Source: Nitrobacteraceae bacterium AZCC 2146 (GTDB lineage Bacteria; Pseudomonadota; Alphaproteobacteria; Rhizobiales; Xanthobacteraceae). From it: a DNA stretch of 64,000 bases. Under the pieces are notes generated by a model that ran no database searches, was not told where the DNA came from, and saw only the letters and a list, made by a program, of their open reading frames with translations. The DNA lies in the NCBI GenBank assembly GCA_036924855.1, contig JBAGRP010000001.1, positions 5,382,001 to 5,446,000 of the forward strand, in the 5' to 3' direction. Position numbers and translations under genes: made by a program. Shown in pieces: positions 1 to 9,255 of the stretch. Position 1 is the first letter of the stretch. Each line of letters starts with the position of its first letter.

Positions 1-760
1 CAGATAGTGGAGTTCGGCGCTGCAGGCTTCAATGGCTTGCCTGACGCCCGCGACCTTGTGAGCGGCCAGATTGTCCATAATGACGATATCGCCTGAGCGC
101 TGGGGACCAACATCTGCTCGACCCAGGCCAAGAAGCACTCTCCGTCCATCGGACCATCGAGAAGCATCGGCGCAACGAAGCCCGCAAGCGTGAGACCGCC
201 GACAAAGGTGACTGTCTTCCAATGACCGTGCGGAATTGCGGCGCGGCAACGCTCGCCTTTGGGCGCCCAGCCACGAAGGCGCGCCATCTTCGTCGAAAGG
301 CCGCTCTCATCGATGAAGATCAGGCGTTCGGGGTCAAGATCGTCTTGGCCATCGAACCAAATCTCGCGCGCGGCCTTTACATCCGCGCGCTCTTGCTCGC
401 TGGCGTGGGCGGTCTTTTTTTATGCGTCTGGCCGTGCCGATCGAGAAACTTCCACACAGCGGTCCTCACAACGGTCACGCCGCGTTCCTCCCGCAACCGC
501 TCGACCATCTCGTCAAGCGTTGTGTCGGGCGCCTCGGCAAGCGCGCGCAGAATGAAATCCGCATGCCCATCAAGCACGGACCCCTTCGGCTTGCCCTGTT
601 TGGCAGGGCGAACTTCCCCCGTTGCCCGCTTCAGCCGCGCCCATGTCCCGGCCGTCGCAATCCCGATCGCAAAGCGCTCCGCCGCCTGACGCGTCGATAC
701 CCCGCCTTCGATCGCCGAAACTACCCGCTCGCGTAAATCCATGCTGTACGGCTTGCCCAT
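1..760 (-). pseudogene. IS630-family transposase, two-frame, with an extra frameshift (partial)
   Basis: The first frame (760 to 377, 127 aa) starts MGKPYSMDLRERVV after a good GGAGGA site and carries a helix-turn-helix DNA-binding half. It passes a run of seven A (minus strand, 415-421). A -1 slip there continues into the catalytic DDE half (FIDESG, then LDGPMDGECFLAWVEQ), the programmed frameshift organisation known for many IS630 members. Near 97-106 the frame is lost again: downstream, the expected second catalytic block GDIVIMDNLAAHK is readable only in another frame, consistent with a small deletion. This second shift is not at a slippery run, so this copy is probably inactive. The C-terminus lies outside the window. 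Confidence 0.78.
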
Positions 761-850
761 CCCATCCTCCCGACTCAGTCGCAAAGATGGAATCAGCATT
801 CCCACCTCTAGAGAATCCCCTCCGACTCACTTTTTGGGGAATGTGCTCTA
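1..850 (-). mobile_element. IS630-family insertion sequence, one end (left end outside window)
   Basis: The element is read on the minus strand. Its outer end is at about 850, where the sequence begins TAGAGCACATTCCCC on the minus strand and is partly mirrored by GGGGATTCTCTA ending at 809, giving a TA-bounded terminal inverted repeat of the IS630/Tc1-mariner kind. The transposase starts inside it at 760 and runs off the window at position 1. Insertion at a TA is expected for this family. The insertion interrupts the gene at 851-1314, whose last residues are now encoded by element sequence. Boundaries are inferred from the repeat and the broken reading frame; the other end is not visible. Confidence 0.8.
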
Positions 851-1314
851 GCGGGCACTTCCGCCTCGCTCGCTTCTGAAAGTCGCTCTTCTAGGAATCG
901 GCGCAGGTCCCGCGCCATTGGACGAAATACCTGATCGGTGAATTCACTGATCTGAGCATCAAGGTCGTTCCCCGATCCCATGTAGTTGCGGCTGAAATCG
1001 AATGCGTCGAGCGTCTCTTCGGCTATTCGCCGGAATAGTTGAAGCTGCATGCCCAGTCGCGCCTCGCGGCCTTTGGGCCAGCGCAGCTCGCCGCTTCCGG
1101 CCATACTCTGAATGGAGGCCTCCCGCTCCGTCTGCCAAGTCTCAAAATCCAGATCGGTTTCGAGCGATCGGATGAGCCCGCCCACTGCGGGTGTCTCGTC
1201 GATCTGCTCAAACCAGTTCGCGAGGTGGTCCTTTAGAAAGCTCTCAGATGATCGCAAGACCTCGTCCGTCAGGTCATCATAGACGACCCGAAAATTCACA
1301 AAATTCCTGTTCAT
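808..1314 (-). pseudogene. Hypothetical protein, 3' end replaced by IS630 insertion
   Basis: The frame encodes about 155 native residues starting MNRNFVNFRVVYDDL, then enters IS sequence at about 850 and stops inside it, so the last dozen or so residues (ARAHSPKSESEGIL) are not native. The protein is acidic, has no signal peptide or membrane segment, and looks mostly helical. I do not recognise the family. The start ATG at 1314 has no strong Shine-Dalgarno sequence. The original C-terminus may lie beyond the unseen far end of the IS. A 12-bp perfect palindrome lies about 80 bp upstream. Confidence 0.6.
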
Positions 1315-1391
1315 GCGCTATCCGTCCTTAGCGAGCGACTCGGTACAGTGCCAACCGGGACACTGCCAGTGATTGCAAGTGAGGTATAGTT

Positions 1392-1403
1392 TCCGTATAC
1401 GGA
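1392..1403. promoter_or_regulatory. 12-bp perfect palindrome, possible operator
   Basis: TCCGTATACGGA is a perfect 12-bp palindrome in the 288-bp gap between the broken gene (starting at 1314) and kdsD. It lies 78 bp upstream of the hypothetical gene start. Nothing else recognisable was found in 1315-1602. An operator role is inference only. Confidence 0.3.
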
Positions 1404-1602
1404 TATGCGCGGCGAGGACGCTCAAACAATGCGACGGCTTATTCCAACCACCTATTTCCGCACGTGATTCTATGAATCGAATAAACGAGCGCCACAGGTC
1501 ATCCCATCAACGCCTTCCTCTGCTGCCAAGACGTGGATGCCCGGCATAAGGCCGGAGCCGGGCATGGCGGAGAAATATGCAATGTGCAGGTGAGACTGGG
1601 GC

Positions 1603-2619
1603 TTAAGCCACGCCGGCGCGCAGCAGATCGTGCAGATGCACGATGCCGACCGGCTTCCTGGTGTCGGTGACGAGCAGTGCGGTGATCTTCGACGAATTCA
1701 GAATCTCCAGTGCCTCGCCGGCGAGCAGATCGCGGCTGATGGTCTTGGGATTTTTGGTCATCACCTCGTCGACCGACACGGTCATCAGGTCCGGCCGCAT
1801 GTGGCGACGCAGATCGCCGTCGGTGACGATGCCGACCACATGGCCATTGCTGTCGATGATGCCGACGCAGCCAAAGCCCTTCGAGGACATTTCCACCAGC
1901 GCGTCGGACATTTTGGTGCCGAGCGGTTTGAGCGGCACGGCGTCGCCCGCGTGCATCAGGTCGCGGGTGTATTTCAGCATCGCGCCGAGCTTGCCGCCGG
2001 GATGCAGCACCGAGAAATCCACCGAAGTGAAGCCGCGGCCTTCGAGCAGCGCGATCGCCAGCGCATCGCCCAAGGCGAGCAGCATCAGCGACGAGGTGGT
2101 GGGGGCGAGGTTGTGCGGGCAGGCCTCGCGCGCCTTCGGCAAGGCCAACGAAACGTCGGCGGCCTGCGCCAGCGTCGAGGCGGCATCCGACGTCATCGCG
2201 ATGACGCCGATCTTGAAGCGCTTGGCATAGGTGACGAGGTTCTTCATCTCCGGCTGCTCGCCGGACCACGACAGCGCCATGATGACGTCGTCGGCGGTGA
2301 TCATGCCGAGGTCGCCATGGCTGGCCTCGGCGGCGTGGACGAAGAACGCCGGCGTGCCGGTGGAGGCAAAGGTGGCGGCGATCTTGCGGCCGATGTGGCC
2401 CGACTTGCCCAAGCCGGTGATGATCAGCCGGCCCCTGGCGTTGCGGATCAGTTCGGCGGCGGCGATGAAGGCGGTGCCGAGACCATCGGATTGCAGGGCT
2501 GCCGCGAGCGCGGTGACGCCGCTGGCTTCGGCGTCCAGGGTGCGCAGCGCCGAGGCGATCGCTTCACTGGCCTGATCGGTCATCGTCCCCTTGGCCGCTT
2601 TCGGTGTGGTGAGTGCCAT
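1603..2619 (-). CDS. kdsD: Arabinose-5-phosphate isomerase (KdsD/KpsF family)
   Basis: This 338-aa cytoplasmic enzyme would convert ribulose-5-phosphate to arabinose-5-phosphate, the first step of the Kdo pathway for lipopolysaccharide. An N-terminal SIS domain (about residues 40-170) contains the sugar-phosphate loop GLGKSGHIGRKIA and the HAAEASHGDLGM block. Two CBS domains (about 210-338) follow, as in KpsF/GutQ/KdsD. Length is normal for the family. The start could be the ATG at 2619 or an internal ATG (MTDQASE) 12 codons later; the family tolerates both. The next gene on the opposite strand is an outer-membrane protein, so the neighbourhood is envelope-related. Confidence 0.93.
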   Translation of the reverse strand: MALTTPKAAKGTMTDQASEAIASALRTLDAEASGVTALAAALQSDGLGTAFIAAAELIRNARGRLIITGLGKSGHIGRKIAATFASTGTPAFFVHAAEASHGDLGMITADDVIMALSWSGEQPEMKNLVTYAKRFKIGVIAMTSDAASTLAQAADVSLALPKAREACPHNLAPTTSSLMLLALGDALAIALLEGRGFTSVDFSVLHPGGKLGAMLKYTRDLMHAGDAVPLKPLGTKMSDALVEMSSKGFGCVGIIDSNGHVVGIVTDGDLRRHMRPDLMTVSVDEVMTKNPKTISRDLLAGEALEILNSSKITALLVTDTRKPVGIVHLHDLLRAGVA

Positions 2620-2817
2620 GCGCCTGAGTCCTAGTCGGATATTTCGACTTTTTCCTTAGCACGGCAGCCGCCCGGACGCGAAACCCGCCGCGGCCGATCT
2701 CAACGCCACATTAACCATAACCGTTTTAACTCCCTTAACCATAACGGCCCGCATGCGCCTGACAACGCCGGCGGGATTCTCGATCAAGCGATTGATTTGG
2801 TTGGAGTTTTTAAGATC

Positions 2818-4503
2818 GTGAGGACAGGTCCAGCCCCGGGCCGCCGTAACTGCGCCATCCCCCTGCGCGCGGTGTCGGCCTGTCTATGGCTCGGTGTCCT
2901 CATTCCACTCCCGGCGGCCGGTCAGGCGCTGACCTCCGATCTGTTGCGCCCGGTGCCCGGCGGTTTCGTGGCGCCGCAGAACCTGCCGCTGCGCCGCACC
3001 CCCGATCTGCCCGACGAGCCCACCGACGCATTGCGTACCAGCGCCATCGCGCCGTCGCGGATCGGCCAGTCGATCATCTATGGCAACCCCGCCGCCTATG
3101 GCGCCTCGGAGTCCGGCTTCGATTCGCTGAACCGCCGCCGCAAGAAGCCCAAACCCTATCCCGGCGCGTTCAAGCCGAAGCCGTCGCCCGGCCCCGGCAG
3201 CCCGCCGCCCGTCGTGCCGACGCCGCCTTTGTCGATTCCACCGTCGTCAAAAGCCAACAAGCCGCCGGTGTCGGCCTCGATCGCCGGCACCGTGGTCGGC
3301 CAGCCCGCGCGCAAGCGGCTGAAGCCCGACCTCGATCCCTACGGTCCGACCGGTGTTTATGTCGGCAGCTTCCTGGTCAAGTCCGCGGTCGAAATCTACG
3401 GCGGCTATGACAACAACCCCGCGCGCTTCGTGCAGCCGAGGGGCTCATCGTTCTACAAGATCGCGCCGGAGTTCCTGGCGGCGTCGGACTGGTCGCGGCA
3501 TTCGGTGGTCGTTGATCTCCGGGGATCGTTCACCGGCTACGGCAACACCTTTCCGTTTCCGGATGGGCAGATTTCGCCAGCGCCGGTCAATATCGACCGC
3601 ATCGATTTCACCGGCAAGATCGACGGCCGCATCGATGCCAGCCGCGACACCCGCATCAATACCGAAGCGCGGCTGCGGGTAGGCGCCGACAATCCCGGCA
3701 GCCCGAACATCCAGGCCGGCCTTACCAAATTTCCGCTCTACACCGTTGTCGGCGGCACGTTTGGCGTCGAGCAGGATTTCAACCGGCTGCAGATCAAGCT
3801 CGACGGCCTCGTCGACCGCACCGAATATCAGGACTCGCACCTCACCGACGGCAGCATCACCACCAACGCCGACCGCAACTTCAACCAGTATGGCGGTGTC
3901 GGCCGCGCCAGCTATGAAGTGCTGCCGGGACTGCGGCCGTTCGTCGAAATCCAGGGCGATACCCGCGTGCATGACGTGCCCGCCGATCGCTTCGGCTATC
4001 TCCGCGATTCCAACGGCGGCTACATCAAGGCCGGCACCACCTTCGAATTCACGCGGCTTTTGACCGGCGAAGCCTCGATCGGCTACGCCGCGCGCAGCTA
4101 TACCGATCCGCGGCTGGAGAATCTGAAAGGCCTGCTGACCAGTGCCTCATTGGTGTGGGCCGCGACGCCGCTGACCACGGCGAAATTCGTCTCCATCACA
4201 TCAATCGATGAGACCACGATTCCCGGTGTGCCCGGCGTGCTGACCCGCACCTACACTTTCGAGGTCGATCACGACTTCCGCCGCTGGCTCACCGCGATCG
4301 GCAAGTTCACCTACGGTACGCAGGACTACCAGGAAAATTTCCGCTTCGACAAAATCTACTCGCTGTCCGGCGACCTCGTTTACAAGCTGAACCGCGAAGT
4401 CCAGATCAAGGCGCAGGTGCGTCGCGATATCCTGGACTCCAACGTCCCTGGCGCCAGCACGGCCTCGACGGTGGTGATGCTGGGCGTGAGGTTGCAGAGG
4501 TAA
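2818..4503 (+). CDS. Outer-membrane beta-barrel protein (BBP2/DUF2320-like)
   Basis: This is a secreted protein of about 561 aa. The N-terminus has a signal peptide (AVSACLWLGVLIPLPAAG) ending near residue 35. A Pro/Lys-rich low-complexity linker (about 105-180) follows, then a C-terminal region of alternating aromatic/polar strands typical of an outer-membrane barrel (for example VEIYGGYDNNPA, TRINTEARLRVGA, ASIGYAARSYTDPR), ending in a short strand LGVRLQR. I prefer the GTG at 2818, which has GGAG about 11 nt upstream, over a TTG at 2797. Such barrels are common in Bradyrhizobiaceae; the cargo is unknown. Confidence 0.75.
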   Translation: MRTGPAPGRRNCAIPLRAVSACLWLGVLIPLPAAGQALTSDLLRPVPGGFVAPQNLPLRRTPDLPDEPTDALRTSAIAPSRIGQSIIYGNPAAYGASESGFDSLNRRRKKPKPYPGAFKPKPSPGPGSPPPVVPTPPLSIPPSSKANKPPVSASIAGTVVGQPARKRLKPDLDPYGPTGVYVGSFLVKSAVEIYGGYDNNPARFVQPRGSSFYKIAPEFLAASDWSRHSVVVDLRGSFTGYGNTFPFPDGQISPAPVNIDRIDFTGKIDGRIDASRDTRINTEARLRVGADNPGSPNIQAGLTKFPLYTVVGGTFGVEQDFNRLQIKLDGLVDRTEYQDSHLTDGSITTNADRNFNQYGGVGRASYEVLPGLRPFVEIQGDTRVHDVPADRFGYLRDSNGGYIKAGTTFEFTRLLTGEASIGYAARSYTDPRLENLKGLLTSASLVWAATPLTTAKFVSITSIDETTIPGVPGVLTRTYTFEVDHDFRRWLTAIGKFTYGTQDYQENFRFDKIYSLSGDLVYKLNREVQIKAQVRRDILDSNVPGASTASTVVMLGVRLQR

Positions 4504-4541
4504 TGCGCAGCGGCTTCTACAGCCACCTCACAGGTACCCCC

Positions 4542-4814
4542 TCAAATCCACTTCCGCACATACTTCTCCTTCTTCTTGCGAAATTTCACGCCGCTCCCGT
4601 CCGGCAGCCGCGTCGCTATGTAGCCGGCTGCGATGCAGGCTTCGCGTTGCGGCATCTTTTCGTCCGGGGCGCGTTCGGTCTCCCACCACGACGCCCGGTG
4701 CGACGCGCGCGGCAGCGCGTCGTCGATGATCTCTTCGATCGCCTCCATGCTCAGCACGAATTCGTCCAGCGTCTGTTTGCTCAGGTGGTCGCGCAGCAGG
4801 TCGTAGTCAGGCAC
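4542..4814 (-). CDS. Small conserved protein, DUF7662-like
   Basis: This is a roughly 90-aa cytoplasmic protein. I place the start at the GTG at 4814 because GAGGA sits 6 nt upstream; the frame is open further upstream but that part is low complexity. The order of blocks (DYDLLRDHLSKQ, then FVLSMEAIEEIIDDALP, then a WW/WE pair, then AGYIATRLPDGSGVKFRK) resembles a small domain found alone and attached to nuclease or regulator modules (DUF7662). That assignment is from memory of the pattern. Its function is not known. It converges with the upstream barrel gene and is transcribed away from the GGDEF gene. Confidence 0.55.
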   Translation of the reverse strand: MPDYDLLRDHLSKQTLDEFVLSMEAIEEIIDDALPRASHRASWWETERAPDEKMPQREACIAAGYIATRLPDGSGVKFRKKKEKYVRKWI

Positions 4815-5021
4815 AGGGTGTCCTCGGGGTCGAATGGCGGTGCCGTCGTCATACGCGCCTGCGCCTGAGGATGCCACAGCAGAGCTTTGGTATTCCAGCA
4901 CCGGCTTCATGCAATTGCGCCCCACCTCGCAACCCCTCGTTAACGGCGTGCGGAACCCTCCGGAGGTATTTAAGCGCTCGGCAATCATTTGCGTGCGATC
5001 AATTTTGCTCAGGAGCAAGCG

Positions 5022-6515
5022 ATGAGATCGGGGAATGCAGGGACGGGGGGGCGACGCTGGCCGCTATCGGCCAAGCTGTTGATTCTGTCGTCGCTGGTCA
5101 CGATCCTGGGCTTCTCGGCGGTGTGCGGCAGCGTCATGTTCGACATGCGGCGCGGCGAGGAGGCGCTGGCGCGACAGACCAGCGAGAACCTCGCCACCAC
5201 CATCGATGCCGATATCGGCCGCACCGTCGAACTCTACGATCTCTCGCTGCGCGCGGTGGTTTCGGGCATGACGACGCCGGAGATCGGCCAGCTCAGCAAG
5301 GAGATGCGCCAGCTGATCCTGTTCGATCACGCCGCCTCGTCCAGTCATTTCGGCGCCATCCAGGTGTTCGACGCCAAGGGCGATCTCACCATCGACGCCG
5401 CCTCGCTCGATCCGGTCAAGCAGAACAGCGCCGACGAGGAATTCTTCAAGGTGCATAGCGGCGACGGCGAGCGCGGGCTGTTCATCAGTCGGCCGATGCT
5501 GCACCGGGGCGCCTATGCGGTGGTGCTGAGCCGGCGCATTACCGACAGCGACGGCAACTTTGCCGGTGTGGTCGCAGGCTCCATCCGGTTTTCCTATTTC
5601 CACGATTTGTTCGACCGGCTGAGGTTGAATCCCGATGACAACATCACGGTGATCCGCCGCGACGGCGTCGTCATCATGCGCACCCCGTTCGACCTCGACG
5701 TCATCGGCATGGATCTCGGCAAGATGCCCGGCGTGATGCGGGTGCTGGCGCGAGGCAGCGGCTCCTATTCCGGCGTCGGCGTGGTCGACAAAATCGAACG
5801 GCTCTATGTCTGGCGCGACAGCGGCCGGCCGCTGCTGGTCATCGTCGGCCGGCCATGGGCCGGCATCTACAGCCTGTGGCAGCGGCAGGCGCTGCGGATC
5901 GGCGGCATCATGCTGGCGCTGGTCTGCTTCATCACCGCGGTGACACTGTTTCTTGCCCGCGAAATCAGCCGCCGTGCCCGCGCCGAGGACAAGCTCGAAG
6001 AGCTCGCCACCACTGACGCGCTGACCGGCCTGCGCAACCGGCGCAAGTTCGACGCCGCCATCGAGCTGGAATGGCGCCGCGCGATCCGGCAATCGCGGCC
6101 GCTGGCGCTGCTGCTGATCGACGCCGACCATTTCAAGATATTCAACGACACCTTCGGCCATCAGCCTGGCGACCAGGCCCTGATCGCCATCGCCGGCTGT
6201 ATCGCCAGTTCGGCGTGCCGCGCCGGCGATTGCGCCGCGCGCTATGGTGGCGAGGAATTCGCGGTGCTGCTGCCGGGGATTTCCGCCGAGGACGCGCTGA
6301 AGATCGCCGAAACCATCCGCCGCAAGGTCGAGGAGCTGCCGGCCGAACCGGCGATGCTCACCGTCAGCGTCGGCGTCGCCAGCCTGACGCCGCTGGTGAC
6401 GATGGAATGGAGCGGCCTGGTGGAAGCCGCCGACAAGGCGCTCTATGCGGCGAAAGCCGCTGGCCGCAATCAGTCCATGGTCGCCATCGCGCCGTATCTG
6501 CTGATGGCGGCGTAA
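5022..6515 (+). CDS. Membrane diguanylate cyclase with periplasmic Cache-type sensor
   Basis: This 497-aa protein would make cyclic di-GMP. One membrane helix (about residues 17-40) is followed by a roughly 240-residue periplasmic region of double-Cache type (FDAKGDLTIDAAS, FISRPMLHRG and YFHDLFDRL blocks), a second helix (about 290-315) and a GGDEF domain (about 325-490). The active-site motif is intact as GGEEF, and an RAGD inhibitory site lies five residues before it, so product inhibition is likely. The start ATG at 5022 has AGGAG 7 nt upstream and is preferred over the ATG 11 codons earlier. There is no EAL domain. The ligand is unknown. Confidence 0.9.
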   Translation: MRSGNAGTGGRRWPLSAKLLILSSLVTILGFSAVCGSVMFDMRRGEEALARQTSENLATTIDADIGRTVELYDLSLRAVVSGMTTPEIGQLSKEMRQLILFDHAASSSHFGAIQVFDAKGDLTIDAASLDPVKQNSADEEFFKVHSGDGERGLFISRPMLHRGAYAVVLSRRITDSDGNFAGVVAGSIRFSYFHDLFDRLRLNPDDNITVIRRDGVVIMRTPFDLDVIGMDLGKMPGVMRVLARGSGSYSGVGVVDKIERLYVWRDSGRPLLVIVGRPWAGIYSLWQRQALRIGGIMLALVCFITAVTLFLAREISRRARAEDKLEELATTDALTGLRNRRKFDAAIELEWRRAIRQSRPLALLLIDADHFKIFNDTFGHQPGDQALIAIAGCIASSACRAGDCAARYGGEEFAVLLPGISAEDALKIAETIRRKVEELPAEPAMLTVSVGVASLTPLVTMEWSGLVEAADKALYAAKAAGRNQSMVAIAPYLLMAA

Positions 6516-6548
6516 TTTCGTTTTCTCGCGTGCGCTTCACACTCGGCC

Positions 6549-6653
6549 GTCATCCTGAGGAGCGGCGCTCTTGCGCGGCGTCTCGAAGGATGGCCACCGG
6601 CGCTCGTCGCGCATCCTTCGAGGCTCGCCCAAGCGGCGAGCACCTCAGGATGA
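6549..6653. repeat. Intergenic palindromic repeat (GTCATCCTGAGG type)
   Basis: The gap between the GGDEF gene and galU holds an element starting GTCATCCTGAGG and ending CCTCAGGATGAC, with internal complementary arms (CGAAGGATG / CATCCTTCG). It can fold into a long hairpin. This is a common dispersed intergenic repeat type in Bradyrhizobiaceae. A degenerate relative with the same CTTCGAGG...CCTCAGG pattern sits in the gltB-gltD spacer near 17575-17620. It may serve as a bidirectional terminator for the two convergent genes. Confidence 0.65.
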
Positions 6654-6681
6654 CGGAGGAGCGTGTAGAGGGGCGCGGGAA

Positions 6682-7569
6682 TTACTCCGCGAGATACCGC
6701 AGCATCTCCGCGCGCAACCCGTCGCGCAGATCGGGGCGCCGCAGGCCGAAGGCGATGTTGGCGCGCAGGAAGCCGGACTTCGAGCCGCAATCGTGGCGCT
6801 CGCCCTCGAACTCGACGCCGTAGAACGCCTGGCTCTTCGCCAGCCCGATCATCGCGTCGGTGAGCTGGATCTCGCCGCCGGACCCGCGCTCCTGGGTTTC
6901 CAGGATCTTGAAGATCTCCGGCTGCAGGATGTAGCGGCCGGTGATCGACAGATTCGAGGGCGAGGTGCCCTTCGGCGGCTTCTCGACCATGCCGTCGATG
7001 GTGAAGGTGTTGCCATCGGGGCCGCCATGGCGCTCGCCGACGCCGCAGATGCCGTATTGATGGGTCAGCTCCATCGGCACTTCCTCGACCGCGACGAGGT
7101 TGGATTTCTCGCCGAGCCCGCTGGCGATATCGACCATCTGTTTCAGGCAGCCTGGTGAGTTCAGCACCAGTTCGTCCGGCAGCACCACCGCGAAGGGTTC
7201 GTTGCCGACGATGTCGCGGGCGCACCATACCGCGTGGCCGAGGCCGAGCGGCGCCTGCTGGCGGGTGAAGCTCATGGCGCCGGCTTCCGGCTGGAAGCGC
7301 GCCAATTGCTCCATTTCGGAGGTCTTGTTGCGGCTCTTGAGCGTCTCGTCGAGCTCGAACACCCTGTCGAAATGGTCCTCGATCACGCCCTTGTTGCGGC
7401 CGGTGACGAAGATGAAATGCTCGATGCCGGCCTCGCGGGCCTCATCGACCACATACTGGATCAGCGGCCGATCGACGATGGTCAGCATCTCCTTCGGCAT
7501 CGCCTTGGTGGCGGGCAGGACCCGGGTGCCGAGGCCTGCGACCGGGAAAACAGCTTTACGGATTTTCAT
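6682..7569 (-). CDS. galU: UTP--glucose-1-phosphate uridylyltransferase
   Basis: This 295-aa cytoplasmic enzyme makes UDP-glucose from UTP and glucose-1-phosphate for exopolysaccharide, LPS and galactose metabolism. The N-terminal nucleotide-binding signature GLGTRVLPATKAMPKEM is intact, followed by EAGIEHFIFVTGRNK, a FAVVLPDELV block and TGRYILQPEIF, all in normal order. The start is the ATG at 7569 (MKIRKAVFPVAG); the frame is open 39 codons further upstream but that part lacks family similarity. It is monocistronic, convergent with the GGDEF gene and divergent from the transglycosylase. Confidence 0.95.
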   Translation of the reverse strand: MKIRKAVFPVAGLGTRVLPATKAMPKEMLTIVDRPLIQYVVDEAREAGIEHFIFVTGRNKGVIEDHFDRVFELDETLKSRNKTSEMEQLARFQPEAGAMSFTRQQAPLGLGHAVWCARDIVGNEPFAVVLPDELVLNSPGCLKQMVDIASGLGEKSNLVAVEEVPMELTHQYGICGVGERHGGPDGNTFTIDGMVEKPPKGTSPSNLSITGRYILQPEIFKILETQERGSGGEIQLTDAMIGLAKSQAFYGVEFEGERHDCGSKSGFLRANIAFGLRRPDLRDGLRAEMLRYLAE

Positions 7570-7740
7570 CGAGGGGACTTTGCAATGGTCTTGAGGGGAA
7601 ACGAAACGCGCATGCAAACGTAGATTGCCCGATGCAGTTCCCTTTGCAACCGGGAACAACGGCGGATCTATGGTGTCGACATACACGCTTCAGATTAACC
7701 TTTCTGAGCGGGGTGGCGGAATTGCGCTAATGTTAAGGCG

Positions 7741-9195
7741 ATGGAAACCGTGACAAGGCCTCCTGTGGCGAGAGTGTCAGGTCTGGATTTTGCGATGAGA
7801 ATGATTCGATCGGCGGCCACCGGGCGGCAGAACACGGGGCTCGGCGCGGCTGCGCTCGGCGCACTGCTGCTGTCGGCTGTGCTGCCCCATGCCGCGCAGG
7901 CGCAATCGAATCGCGGCCCGTTCAGCCTGTTCGACAACTTCTTTTCCGGTTCGGCGCCGCCACAGGCCGCCCTGCCGCAAGCACCGTCCAGTGGCGGCGT
8001 GCAGCCATGGTCCGGCGAGGACGGCGCCTCCGGCCATCCGCTGATGACGGCGCAGGCGATCCGCGACGCCGCCAATAATTTCGACACTTGCCTGGCTGGC
8101 CTGTGGCCCGATGCCGCACGCCGCGGCATCTCGCAGGAAAGTTTCGAGCGCTTCACCGCCGGCCTGACCCCGGACCTGCGGATCATGGATCTGATGGATT
8201 CGCAGCCCGAATTCACCAAGGCGATCTGGGATTATCTCGATATCCTGGTCAACGACACCCGTCTCGCCAAGGGCCGTGAGGTGCTGGCCAAGTACAAGAC
8301 CCAGTTCGACGCTGCCGAGCGCGCTTACGGCGTCGATCGCTACATCATCGCGGCGATCTGGGGCATCGAATCCAACTATTCGACGCAGATGGGCGACCGC
8401 AACGTGCTGCGCTCCACCGCGACGCTCGCCTGCGTCGGTCGCCGCCAGGGTTACTTCAAGGACGAATTCCTCACCGCGCTGGAGATCCTGCATCGCGGTG
8501 ACCTGCGGCTCGAACAGATGCGCGGCTCCTGGGCCGGCGCTTTCGGCCCGACCCAGTTCATGCCCACCGCCTTCAAGCGCTTCGCCGTGGACGGCGATGG
8601 CGATGGCCGCCGCGACGTGGTCGACAACCCCACCGACCTGATCTTCTCCACCGCCAACAACCTGAAGAAAGACGGCTGGCAGAGCGGCCAGAGCTGGGGC
8701 TACGAGGTCGTGGTGCCCAAGGGTTTCAATTACATGCTGGCCGACAAGGCCAAGGCGATGACTTTGCCGCAATGGGAGCATCTCGGCCTCAAGCGCGCCA
8801 ACGCCCAGCCGTTCCCGCGCAATCCCGACAAGGCCTATCTGCTGGCGCCGGCCGGCGCCGACGGCCCGGGTTTTCTGATGCTGCAGAATTTTCGCGTCAT
8901 CATGAAATACAATCCGGCCGAGGCCTATGCCATGGCGATCGGCCACTTCGCCGACCGCCTGCGCGGCGGCCAACCCTTCGTGCAGCCCTGGCCGCGCCAG
9001 GAACGCGTGCTGTCCCGCGCCGAGCGGCTCGAGCTGCAGCAACTGCTGGTGCAGCGCGGCTTCTACCGCGGCACCCCCGACGGCCAGCTCGGCGGCCAGA
9101 CCCGCGAGGCGCTGCGCAGCTTCCAGGCCTCGATCGGAACGGCGGCGGATGGGTTTGCGTCGTCGGAGGTGCTGGAGCGGTTGCGCGGAAGATAG
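7741..9195 (+). CDS. Lytic murein transglycosylase, MltB type, with peptidoglycan-binding domain
   Basis: This 484-aa periplasmic enzyme would cleave the MurNAc-GlcNAc bond of peptidoglycan to leave a 1,6-anhydro end. A signal peptide (ALGALLLSAVLPHAAQAQS) ends near residue 55. The SLT_2/MltB catalytic domain covers about 100-400, with the catalytic Glu in AAIWGIESNYSTQMGDRN and the GAFGPTQFMPTAF block. A C-terminal peptidoglycan-binding domain (LLVQRGFYRGTPDGQLG, about 425-480) follows. No lipobox Cys is visible, so it is probably soluble. The start ATG at 7741 has a weak AAGGCG site; an ATG 18 codons later (MRMIRSA) is possible. Confidence 0.9.
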   Translation: METVTRPPVARVSGLDFAMRMIRSAATGRQNTGLGAAALGALLLSAVLPHAAQAQSNRGPFSLFDNFFSGSAPPQAALPQAPSSGGVQPWSGEDGASGHPLMTAQAIRDAANNFDTCLAGLWPDAARRGISQESFERFTAGLTPDLRIMDLMDSQPEFTKAIWDYLDILVNDTRLAKGREVLAKYKTQFDAAERAYGVDRYIIAAIWGIESNYSTQMGDRNVLRSTATLACVGRRQGYFKDEFLTALEILHRGDLRLEQMRGSWAGAFGPTQFMPTAFKRFAVDGDGDGRRDVVDNPTDLIFSTANNLKKDGWQSGQSWGYEVVVPKGFNYMLADKAKAMTLPQWEHLGLKRANAQPFPRNPDKAYLLAPAGADGPGFLMLQNFRVIMKYNPAEAYAMAIGHFADRLRGGQPFVQPWPRQERVLSRAERLELQQLLVQRGFYRGTPDGQLGGQTREALRSFQASIGTAADGFASSEVLERLRGR

Positions 9196-9219
9196 TTGTC
9201 GGTGTGTAGCAACGCTCGC

Positions 9220-9249
9220 TTGACATGTGTAGTTCGGGATGCGCATGTT
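9220..9249 (+). promoter_or_regulatory. Candidate sigma-70 promoter
   Basis: A perfect -35 box TTGACA (9220-9225) is followed after 18 bp by CATGTT (9244-9249). It lies in the 229-bp gap before the DapA-like gene and would start a transcript near 9256. The -10 is imperfect. Confidence 0.45.
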
Positions 9250-9255
9250 ACCTCC

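Noticed and set aside
6549..6653. CRISPR-like repeats among palindromic intergenic sequences (also 12850, 25487, 56494).
   Set aside because: Single isolated hairpins without regular spacers; they are dispersed intergenic repeats.
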